This document shows positions 9,711 through 16,460 of a DNA stretch of 35,388 nt, piece by piece. The notes under the pieces are model-generated. The model saw only the letters and a list, made by a program, of their open reading frames with translations, was not told where the DNA came from and did not search any database. Each line of letters begins with the position of its first letter. The first letter of the stretch is position 1. The stretch is from Candidatus Desulfovibrio gallistercoris. Its GTDB lineage: Bacteria > Desulfobacterota > Desulfovibrionia > Desulfovibrionales > Desulfovibrionaceae. The position numbers were made by a program, and so were the translations under genes. Where the stretch lies: assembly GCA_019118745.1 (NCBI GenBank), contig DWYJ01000005.1:1-35388 (forward strand), read 5' to 3'.

Positions 9711-11213
9711 CTATTCCTCGGCGATATTCTCTCCGCGCAGTGCGGCGCGGATGCTGTCGTAGATGGGCTTGATCAGCACAAAGAGGCTGACGGCCAGGAT
9801 GCACATGGCTACAGGGCTCGTGTAGAAGATGCTGTAGTCGTTCTGGGAGATGCTCAGGGCCCGGCGGAAGTTGGTCTCCGCGATGCCCGCCAGGATCATG
9901 GCCAGCAGCATGGGCGGCTGCGGGATGTCGCACTTGATCATGAAGTAGCCCACCACCCCGAAGATGGCCACGATGAGCAGGTCGAACATGTTATTGTTGA
10001 CCGCATAGCCGCCCACGGCGCAGAGCGTCACCACGATGGGCATGAGCACGCCGCTGGGGATGGCGATGATCTTGTTGGAGCCGCGGATGGCGATGAGCCC
10101 CAGGATCAGCATGAGCACATTGGCGATGATGAAGGCGGCAAAGATGCCGTACACCGTGACCGGATGTTCCACGAAGAGCAGCGGCCCGGGGGTCAGGCCC
10201 TGGATCATGAGCGCGCCCAGGATGATGGCCGTCACGATGTCGCCGGGCACGCCGAGGGTCAGCAGCGGGATGAGCGCCCCGCCGCACACGGCGTTGTTGG
10301 AGGATTCCGTGGCGGCGATGCCGTCAATGGCCCCCTTGCCGAACATCTCGGGATGCTTGGAGAAACGCTTGGCCTCGCCATAGGCCATGAAGGTGGCGGC
10401 GCTCACGCCCGTGGCGGGCACGATGCCGATAAGCGTACCGATGACGGACGAACGCAGGAAGTTCACCACGTTATCCTTCATGTCGCGCAGGCTCAGGCCC
10501 TTGCTGGACAGGTTGCCGCCCTTGAGCGTCACGCCGCGGAAGACGTCCTCCACGGTCACGATGACCTGCGACATGGCAAAGAGCCCCACCAGCACGGGCA
10601 CCAGCGAAAGGCCGCTGAAGAGGTTGGGATTGTCGAAGGTATTGCGCAGGTCGCCGGTGATGGGGTCAAGGCCGATGGTCGCGAGGAACAGGCCGATGAA
10701 GGCGGAGATCATGCCCTTGAGCATATTGCCCGTGGACAGGGAGGAGACCACCGTCAGGCCGAACACGGCCACGGCGAAGTATTCCGGCGCGCCGAAGCTC
10801 ATGGCGGCCTTGGCCAGCAGCGGGGCCACGGTCACCAGCACGAGCGCGCTGAACATCCCCCCGATAAAAGACGCCCAGGTGGCCATCTGCAGGGCCCGGC
10901 GGGATTCGCCGCGCGCCGTCAGCGAGGGCCCTTCCAGCATGGTGGCCGCCGCCGAGACCGTACCGGGCGTCCCCACCAGGATGGCCGTGATGCAGCCGCC
11001 GTAAATGGCGCCGCAGTACATGCCCAGCAGGGCCGAAAAAGCCTCGATGGCCGGCATGCCGAAGGTCAGCGGGATGAGCAGGGCCACGCCCATAGCGGCG
11101 GTCAGCCCCGGCAGCGCGCCAAAGATGATGCCCAGGGCCACGCCCATGAGATTGGCAAGGATGCTGCCCATCGAAAGGGCGTTGGTCAGACCTTCAAGGA
11201 TGGGTTCGAACAT
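9711..11213 (-). CDS. tctA: Tripartite tricarboxylate transporter large membrane subunit TctA
   Basis: Encodes 500 aa from ATG 11213, with AAGGAG upstream. It has many transmembrane helices and the family signatures GVALGIIFGALPGLTAAMGV near the N-terminus, MYCGAIYGGCITAILVGTPG, and the repeated-half version VGIVPATGVSAATFMAYGEA followed by GVPGDIVTAIILGALMIQG. It is the large, substrate-translocating subunit of a secondary, ion-driven transporter that takes ligand from TctC. It lies 21 bp downstream of tctB and 22 bp upstream of the M20 gene. Nothing is truncated. The imported compound is unknown. Confidence 0.95.
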   Translation of the reverse strand: MFEPILEGLTNALSMGSILANLMGVALGIIFGALPGLTAAMGVALLIPLTFGMPAIEAFSALLGMYCGAIYGGCITAILVGTPGTVSAAATMLEGPSLTARGESRRALQMATWASFIGGMFSALVLVTVAPLLAKAAMSFGAPEYFAVAVFGLTVVSSLSTGNMLKGMISAFIGLFLATIGLDPITGDLRNTFDNPNLFSGLSLVPVLVGLFAMSQVIVTVEDVFRGVTLKGGNLSSKGLSLRDMKDNVVNFLRSSVIGTLIGIVPATGVSAATFMAYGEAKRFSKHPEMFGKGAIDGIAATESSNNAVCGGALIPLLTLGVPGDIVTAIILGALMIQGLTPGPLLFVEHPVTVYGIFAAFIIANVLMLILGLIAIRGSNKIIAIPSGVLMPIVVTLCAVGGYAVNNNMFDLLIVAIFGVVGYFMIKCDIPQPPMLLAMILAGIAETNFRRALSISQNDYSIFYTSPVAMCILAVSLFVLIKPIYDSIRAALRGENIAEE

Positions 11214-11234
11214 GAGGATCTCCTTTTCCGGCAG

Positions 11235-11714
11235 TTAGGGGAGCAGGACCTGAAAGAATCCGCCGAAGGCAGCCACCACGCCGGCCGTGGTCAGGCAGGC
11301 GACCAGCACCACTTCCAGCGGGCGGCGACGCCCGAGCAGTGGCAGGGCCAGCAGCAGGAAGAGCACCGTACTCACCGAGAAGCCCATACCGCTGTGGAAC
11401 GGGGGATTCTCCATGGTGGCGAAGAAATCGCCCAGATACGCGATGCCTGCCAGATAGGCCAGGAAGAGCCCGATGAAGCACATGGTCTTCTTGAGGATGG
11501 CCGCCTCGGGCCACTTGTTCCTCCCGGCGGAGAACAGCCCCTTGATGAGAAGCCCCAGGCTCAGGGCCGCCAGGATGACAAGGACGATGGTGGGGAAGGT
11601 CGCCGGGCCGACGCCCTCAGTGGGCGCTTCGGGAATGTTGCTGACGCTCCATGCCCCGACCCCGCACAGTCCCAGCAGGATGATTCCGGTCGTAATGTCG
11701 GTACAGCTTCTCAT
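11235..11714 (-). CDS. tctB: Tripartite tricarboxylate transporter small membrane subunit TctB
   Basis: Encodes 159 aa from ATG 11714, with GGAGATGTC upstream. Four hydrophobic segments are visible, the usual layout of the poorly conserved TctB family: DITTGIILLGLCGVGAW, the TFPTIVLVILAALSLGLLI segment with its GPATFP motif, FIGLFLAYLAGIAYLG, and two close C-terminal helices ending in GGFFQVLLP. The identification leans on the adjacent tctA. Gene order here is tctB-tctA with tctC displaced behind an M20 gene, unlike the classical tctCBA. Confidence 0.88.
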   Translation of the reverse strand: MRSCTDITTGIILLGLCGVGAWSVSNIPEAPTEGVGPATFPTIVLVILAALSLGLLIKGLFSAGRNKWPEAAILKKTMCFIGLFLAYLAGIAYLGDFFATMENPPFHSGMGFSVSTVLFLLLALPLLGRRRPLEVVLVACLTTAGVVAAFGGFFQVLLP

Positions 11715-11753
11715 GACATCTCCTTGGCAGTTGAAGTCCGATGACGTGATATC

Positions 11754-12551
11754 TTACAGAACGTCCCACAGCATCTTGATCCCGACGCAGATCAGCAGGA
11801 CGGCAAAGGCGCTCCTGAGCCGGCTGACGGGAAGACGGTGGGCGATGCGCGCCCCCAGAGGGGCCGTGAGCATGCTGCAGACGACAAGGGGGAAAAGGGC
11901 CGGCAGATAGAGGTAGCCCAGACAGTGCGGCGGCAGCCCCGTCGCCCCCAGTCCGTTGATCAGGTAACCGCAGCAACCCGCCACGGCGATGGGGAAACCG
12001 ATGGCCGCGGACGTGCCGATGGCCCGGTGCATCTCCACATTGTGCCAGACCAGGAAGGGCACGGAGAGCGTGCCCCCGCCGATGCCCACCAGGCTGGAGA
12101 TGAGCCCGATGACGCCGCCGGCCGCCCCCATGCCCCATGCGCCGGGCAGCGCCCGGCTGGCCCGCGGCCGGCTGCCGCGCAGCATCTGCACGGCCACATA
12201 GGTCAGGAAGACCACGAAAAAGATCTGCAGGAAGCGGCGGGAGAGCAGCACGGCCACATAGGTCCCGGCAAATGTCCCCAGCAGGATGCCGGGGCTGATG
12301 CGCCACACGGTCTGCCAGTCCACCGCGCCCCGCCGCGAATGCGCCAGCGCGCTGGAAACGGAAGTGAACATGATGCTGCCCAGCGAGGTGGCCAGCGCCA
12401 GCAGCATTATGCTTTCCGGTGCGAAGCCCGCACGCCCGAAGGCGAACACCAGCATGGGCACGATGACGATGCCGCCGCCCACGCCCAGCAGCCCGGCAAG
12501 CAGGCCGGCCACTATCCCCAGCAGACCGTAGAGCACAAGACTTTCCATCAT
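11754..12551 (-). CDS. TauE/SafE-family membrane exporter
   Basis: Encodes 265 aa with about eight transmembrane helices. The two repeat halves each carry the family glycine motif: GLLGVGGGIVIVPMLV near residue 20 and LVGIGGGTLSVPFLVWHN near residue 155. Members such as TauE and SafE are thought to export sulfite, sulfoacetate or other small anions; many others are unassigned. Its ATG (12551) overlaps the gntR stop codon as ATGA, implying translational coupling; a second ATG follows immediately at 12548. Position in the operon suggests export of a product, or counter-transport, for what the Tct system and M20 enzymes process. A sulfonate link is attractive in this kind of organism but no sulfonate lyase gene is in the window. 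Confidence 0.88.
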   Translation of the reverse strand: MMESLVLYGLLGIVAGLLAGLLGVGGGIVIVPMLVFAFGRAGFAPESIMLLALATSLGSIMFTSVSSALAHSRRGAVDWQTVWRISPGILLGTFAGTYVAVLLSRRFLQIFFVVFLTYVAVQMLRGSRPRASRALPGAWGMGAAGGVIGLISSLVGIGGGTLSVPFLVWHNVEMHRAIGTSAAIGFPIAVAGCCGYLINGLGATGLPPHCLGYLYLPALFPLVVCSMLTAPLGARIAHRLPVSRLRSAFAVLLICVGIKMLWDVL

Positions 12552-13258
12552 GACCGATCCCTCGCCTTGACCAGAGGATGACGCTCCGAAACCGTGCCGA
12601 GATGATGCCGCAGCTCCTGCTCGCAGGCGTCCTCATCCTGCCGCTCCACCGCATCGATGATGCGCAGGTGCGAGCTGATGGAGAACTGCCGCCACTCCTC
12701 GGAGCGCAGATCGGCCGTCCGTCCGGGCTGATACACGGCATTGAGCCGCTGCATGGTCGTGCTCAACAGGCTGTTGCCGGTGCAGCGAGCAAGACACTGA
12801 TGGAACTGGGCGTCCAGGTCGCCGTCGCCCTCCTCCATGAGCAGCCGCCGCTGCTGGTCGCACACGATGATCTTGAGCTCGTTGAGCTGATCCTGCGTGC
12901 GGCGGCGGGCCGCCAGCCGCGCTACGGAAGGCTCCACGATACGCCGAAACTCCATGACTTCATCAAAGATGACGCATTCCGAATCCACGGCCGAAAGCAG
13001 CGCCTTCTCCAGAAAATCCGTCTCGCCGCTGCACACATAGGTCCCGTCGCCGTGACGGCTCTCCAGCACGCCCTGCTCGGCCAGCGTGCGAATGGCCGTA
13101 CGCACGCTGTTGCGCGAAACGCCGAAGGTGCTGGCCAGGCTGCGTTCCGGCGGCAGCTTGTCGCCGGGCTTGAGCTGCAGCTCGGCCATGAACGCCCGCA
13201 AGCGGGACAGCAGGGTCTCGTAACTGCGCTGGCGGTTCTTGTCGGAAAGGGCATCCAT
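12548..13258 (-). CDS. GntR-family (FadR/FCD type) transcriptional regulator
   Basis: Encodes 236 aa from ATG 13258, chosen because AAAGGAGA lies at 13275-13268; a longer frame from TTG 13279 overlaps that site. The N-terminal winged helix is typical: KLPPERSLASTFGVSRNSVRTAIRTLAEQGVLESRHGDGTYV. The C-terminal part is a helical FCD domain with likely metal ligands in LDAQFHQ, SSHLRIIDA and RHHLGTV, the ligand-sensing domain of FadR/VanR relatives that bind small carboxylates. It heads the operon, is translationally coupled to tauE and probably autoregulated. A TTGACA-N17-CATAGT promoter and repeated CAACCACT boxes lie directly upstream. Most such regulators are repressors released by the pathway substrate. 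Confidence 0.92.
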   Translation of the reverse strand: MDALSDKNRQRSYETLLSRLRAFMAELQLKPGDKLPPERSLASTFGVSRNSVRTAIRTLAEQGVLESRHGDGTYVCSGETDFLEKALLSAVDSECVIFDEVMEFRRIVEPSVARLAARRRTQDQLNELKIIVCDQQRRLLMEEGDGDLDAQFHQCLARCTGNSLLSTTMQRLNAVYQPGRTADLRSEEWRQFSISSHLRIIDAVERQDEDACEQELRHHLGTVSERHPLVKARDRS

Positions 13259-13276
13259 CTCAATCAGTCTCCTTTG

Positions 13277-13339
13277 CAACCACTATGCAGACCAATCCAA
13301 CCAATGTCAACCACTTCACCACCCTTTCTATCAACCACT
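13277..13339 (-). promoter_or_regulatory. gntR operon promoter with repeated CAACCACT boxes
   Basis: On the minus strand TTGACA (13310-13305) is followed after 17 bp by CATAGT (13287-13282), a good sigma70 promoter. On the plus strand the octamer CAACCACT occurs exactly at 13277-13284, 13308-13315 and 13332-13339, with a near copy CAACCAAT at 13298-13305. The copies overlap or flank both promoter boxes, so they are good candidates for the GntR operator. A start near 13275 would leave a very short leader of about 17 nt. Confidence 0.6.
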
Positions 13340-13367
13340 GCCAAAAATCCGGAAACCTCTGAACCAA

Positions 13368-13500
13368 TAGAGTATTTTCAGCTTGAAGCGCAAAGCGCTT
13401 CAAGCCATACGGCCGGCGTTTCGCGGAAAAACGCGGTTTTTCCGCGCACTTTCGGCCTGCCGGCCTGCCCTGTCGCGCTTTTCGGGGAAATGACGGCATA
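13368..13500 (-). repeat. R1 dispersed structured repeat, copy 4 (inverted, partial)
   Basis: The right end TAGAGTATTTTCAG begins at 13368 on the plus strand, followed by the stem GCTTGAAGCGC / GCGCTTCAAGC and GCGGAAAAACGC / GTTTTTCCGC. Relative to copies 1-3 the element is inverted. Its other end, near 13480-13500, has lost the recognisable terminal sequence. Stem changes are paired, for example GTTTGAAACGC becomes GCTTGAAGCGC with the matching change in the opposite arm. Confidence 0.7.
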
Positions 13501-13534
13501 AAAAAAGGCGGCCCCGGATGGTCCGGGAGCCGCC
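13500..13534 (-). terminator. Intrinsic terminator of cydAB
   Basis: On the minus strand GGCGGCTCCCGGA pairs with TCCGGGGCCGCC (plus-strand arms 13507-13518 and 13522-13534, 3-nt loop, one bulge), followed by seven T. It lies 26 bp after the cydB stop codon. Confidence 0.9.
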
Positions 13535-13560
13535 GTGCGTTACCGTCTGTCGCGACGGGA

Positions 13561-14595
13561 TCAGTAGGCGTGTTCGTCCTTCAGATCCTCGCCGGTGACC
13601 GGCTTGCGGAAGAGGTGGTAGGCCCAGGACTGGTAGATCAGCACGATGGGCACCATGACCAGCGCCACACCCAGCATGATGCTGAGCGTGAGCTCCGTGG
13701 ACGAGGCATTATAGGCCGTGAGCGTGGCCGCCGGGTCCAGGGAGGAGATGATCATGCCGGGGAACATGCCCGCCACGCCGAAGAAGGTCACCCCCACGAT
13801 GAAGAGGCCGCTGCAGGCCCAGGCCAGCCAGAGACGGCCGGCGCGCAGCATGACCCGCGCGCCCACCAGACCGGCCAGCGCCACCACCGGCAGCAGGAAG
13901 AGCGCCGGCTGGGCAAGGAAGTTGTCGAAAAGGCGGGTATACACCGCCGTCAGCACGAGGAAGGCCACCAGGAGCAGCAGCATGATGGGCCAGAGCAGGC
14001 TGGCCGTGGCCAGCGCCCGCAGCTGGAGGTCGCCTTCGCTCTTGATGGCCAGCCACAGCGAACCGTGCAGCATGAACATCACCAGGAAGAAGACGCCGCC
14101 CGCCAGACCGTAGGGATTGAGCAGGCCGACGAGGTTGCCGTGGTAGACGCCCTCCGCATCCACCGGGATGCCCATGAAAAGGTTGGCAAAGGCCACGCCC
14201 AGCAGGATGGACGGCACGAGGTTGGACACGAAGTGGATGATGTCCCAGAAGCCGCGCCAGGCCGCGCTTTCCACCTTGCCGCGGAACTCGAAGGACACGG
14301 CGCGGAAAATGAGGGCAAAGAGCAGGAGCAGCAGGGGCGCGTAAAGCGCGCTGAACATCACCGCGTAGACCGTGGGGAAGGCCGCGAAGGTCACCCCGCC
14401 CGCGGAGATGAGCCACACTTCATTGCCGTCCCAGAAGGGGCCGGCGGCATTGTACATGATGCGGCGGTCCTCCTCGCTCTTGCCGAGGCAGGGCAAAAGG
14501 GAGCCGAGGCCGAGATCGAAGCCGTCCAGCACGAAGTAGACGGCCCAGAGCAGCGCCCAGAGGATGAACCAGACGATTTGCAGTGTTTCCAGCAT
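13561..14595 (-). CDS. cydB: Cytochrome bd oxidase subunit II
   Basis: Encodes 344 aa, nine predicted transmembrane helices, from ATG 14595, two bases after the cydA stop codon. Typical features are the N-terminus LQIVWFILWALLWAVYFVLDGFDLGLG, NAAGPFWDGNEVWLISAGG, and AFRAVSFEFRGK-type text around residue 95 (here IFRAVSFEFRGK). With CydA it forms the membrane quinol oxidase that reduces O2 to water with very high affinity. In anaerobes it mainly removes oxygen. A strong terminator follows. No cydX- or cydCD-like gene is seen next to it. Confidence 0.95.
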   Translation of the reverse strand: MLETLQIVWFILWALLWAVYFVLDGFDLGLGSLLPCLGKSEEDRRIMYNAAGPFWDGNEVWLISAGGVTFAAFPTVYAVMFSALYAPLLLLLFALIFRAVSFEFRGKVESAAWRGFWDIIHFVSNLVPSILLGVAFANLFMGIPVDAEGVYHGNLVGLLNPYGLAGGVFFLVMFMLHGSLWLAIKSEGDLQLRALATASLLWPIMLLLLVAFLVLTAVYTRLFDNFLAQPALFLLPVVALAGLVGARVMLRAGRLWLAWACSGLFIVGVTFFGVAGMFPGMIISSLDPAATLTAYNASSTELTLSIMLGVALVMVPIVLIYQSWAYHLFRKPVTGEDLKDEHAY

Positions 14596-14597
14596 GA

Positions 14598-15905
14598 CTA
14601 GACCTCCTCAGGACCCTTGCAGGCATACTTGCGCAGCAGCCAGATGTCGAGCACGCCCAGCAGGGTGTAGACGACGATGAAGCCGATGAGCGAAAAGAGC
14701 ACGTTGCCCGCGGGCACGGGCGACACGGCGTCGCTGGTGCGCATGAGATTATAGACGATCCAGGGCTGACGGCCCATCTCGGCCACCAGCCAGCCGAAGG
14801 CGATGCTGAAATACGGCAGCGGGATGTTCCAGACCAGCGCCTTCATGAGCCCGGAACACGGCATGTCGCGCTTGCGCTGCAGAGTGGCCGCCGCCGCCAG
14901 GATGAGGAAGAGCACGCCCAGGCCCACCATGGCCCGGAAGCCCCAGAACACCGGCGCCACCGGCGGACGATCTTCCTTGGGGAAGTCCTTGAGGCCCTTC
15001 ACTTCGGCATTGGCGTCACCGTAGGCGATCCAGCTCATGAGGCCGGGGATGCCGATGGCTTCCACGCTGTTGCGCTCATTTTCCACATCCGGCAGCACCA
15101 GCATGTAGAAGGGCGCGTTGGTCGTGGTCTCCCAGTGGGATTCCATGGCCGCCAGCTTGGCCGGCTGGAGCTGGGCAACGGTCTTGCCCTGCAGGTCGCC
15201 CGTGGCGGCCAGCGCCACGGCCAGCACCAGCGTGATGGGGGCGGCCATGCGGAAGGACATGCGGAAGAAGTCCGTATGGCTCTTGCGCAGCAGATGCCAG
15301 GCCGACACGCCCAGCACGAAGAAGCCCGAGAGCATCCAGGCGGCCATGAGCGTGTGGGCGTACATGCCCCAGGCGTAGGGGTTGCACAGTACGGCGAAGA
15401 AGTCATCCAGTTCGGCGCGGCCGTTCTGGATCACGTAGCCCAGCGGATTCTGCATGAAGCCGTTGGCCAGGATGATCCAGAGCGCGGAAAGGTTGCCCGC
15501 GATGACCACCAGCCAGATGCTCAGCAGATGCACCTTCTTGCCCACGCGGTTCCAGCCGAAATGCCAGACCGCCAAGAAGGTGGATTCAAGGAAGAAGGCC
15601 ACCGTGGCCTCGATGGCCAGCAGCGAGCCGAAAATGTCGCCCACGTATTCCGAGTAACGGGACCAGTTGGTGCCGAACTGGAATTCCAGGGTGATCCCGG
15701 TCACCACGCCCAGCGTGAAATTGATGACAAAGAGCTTGCCCCAGAACTTGGCGTGCCGGCGCCAGGCCTCATTGCCGGTTTTGACGTACCACGTCTCCAT
15801 GAGGGCGATCAGCAGCGACAGCCCCAGCGTCAGCGGCACGAAGATGAAATGAAAAAAAACGGCGACAGCGAACTGCAGCCGCGAGAGCAGTATAACGTCA
15901 TCCAT
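14598..15905 (-). CDS. cydA: Cytochrome bd oxidase subunit I (short Q-loop form)
   Basis: Encodes 435 aa from ATG 15905, chosen because AGGAGG lies 8 nt upstream; the open frame extends 20 codons further without a good site. It carries the haem b and d ligands and quinol site of bd oxidases. His in FHFIFVPLTLGLS near residue 20 is the haem ligand of the family, GRQPWIVYNLMRTSDAVS is the conserved GRQPW region, and LEFQFGTNWSRYSEYVGDIFG is characteristic. At 435 aa it is shorter than the roughly 520-aa E. coli type, which fits the short Q-loop subfamily. The leader contains long A-rich tracts on the minus strand (16050-15980) that may strengthen the promoter, but I cannot place boxes with confidence. 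Confidence 0.95.
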   Translation of the reverse strand: MDDVILLSRLQFAVAVFFHFIFVPLTLGLSLLIALMETWYVKTGNEAWRRHAKFWGKLFVINFTLGVVTGITLEFQFGTNWSRYSEYVGDIFGSLLAIEATVAFFLESTFLAVWHFGWNRVGKKVHLLSIWLVVIAGNLSALWIILANGFMQNPLGYVIQNGRAELDDFFAVLCNPYAWGMYAHTLMAAWMLSGFFVLGVSAWHLLRKSHTDFFRMSFRMAAPITLVLAVALAATGDLQGKTVAQLQPAKLAAMESHWETTTNAPFYMLVLPDVENERNSVEAIGIPGLMSWIAYGDANAEVKGLKDFPKEDRPPVAPVFWGFRAMVGLGVLFLILAAAATLQRKRDMPCSGLMKALVWNIPLPYFSIAFGWLVAEMGRQPWIVYNLMRTSDAVSPVPAGNVLFSLIGFIVVYTLLGVLDIWLLRKYACKGPEEV

Positions 15906-16194
15906 AGAGACATCCTCCTGAGTTGCCCCACTAGTATCCTGCTCTGTTTCAGAAGGCAAGAGCAAATCCTGATAAGGCGTATAGCCTATTTATTTTTTTG
16001 ACTTTTCTTTTTACAGACTTTTTTCCCCTTTTCTCCGGCTGGTACGCGCCGGGGCCGGCACGGAGGGATATTTTCTGCTTCTTCTCGCCGGCTGGCGGCA
16101 AGCCTCCCCCGTCCCCGCTCTCGCCGCGCGTCGTGTGGGCATTTTCATTTTGACGGATGCAGGGATATGGGGATGGGAGACGACGTGATGGAAA
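15906..16194. other. Divergent intergenic region between cydA and htpG, cydA-proximal part
   Basis: No gene is supported; the short frames here lack ribosome sites and run through low-complexity sequence. The 15985-16040 part is rich in A on the minus strand and probably lies upstream of the cydA promoter. A small inverted repeat, TGCTCT...AGAGCA on the minus strand around 15965-15942, lies in the cydA leader. No FNR-type TTGAT-N4-ATCAA box is visible. Confidence 0.4.
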
Positions 16195-16355
16195 GTCTCG
16201 TTTGTCTTGTCCTTTACAGCGTTTGGCTGGCTTGTGGTCGGGTGACTCCCCGAGGGGTACGACGTTTTGCGTCCGGACAAGCAAGGTTTTTGGGGGGATG
16301 GGGGTGTGGGGGAAGGGCCCCTTTGTCCACAAAGGGGCCCTTCCCCCACCCAAAA
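16195..16355 (+). repeat. R2 dispersed hairpin repeat, copy A
   Basis: A flank with GTTTGGCTGGCTTGTGG and TTGCGTCCGGACAAGCAAGG leads into GTTTTTGGG and a perfect 21-bp stem: 16306-16326 pairs with 16329-16349 around a 2-nt centre. The same flank and stem layout occur inverted at 35000-35170. The stem is not followed by a T-run on either strand. It lies about 105 bp before htpG. Confidence 0.75.
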
Positions 16356-16460
16356 AACACATAACATTGCCACAAAAACCCTCTTCCCCTTGCCGCACGC
16401 GGGCTTGACGAATCCTCTGCGGGACTTACTTCACGGGGTGTTCATGACAGGAGGCTCAAC

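Noticed and set aside
10164..11744. Long plus-strand frame opposite tctA and tctB
   Set aside because: Composition is rich in His, Gln, Gly and Arg with no domain pattern; the opposite frames encode obvious TctA and TctB.
13258..13279. Earlier TTG start for gntR at 13279
   Set aside because: It would overlap the AAAGGAGA ribosome site that serves ATG 13258 and lie inside the promoter -10 region.
16306..16349. R2 stems as ordinary intrinsic terminators
   Set aside because: Neither strand has a T-run after the stem, and copy A lies upstream of htpG rather than after a gene.
16380..16460. Heat-shock control (CIRCE or sigma32 promoter) before htpG
   Set aside because: No TTAGCACTC-type inverted repeat and no good sigma32 boxes; only a weak TTGACG is seen.
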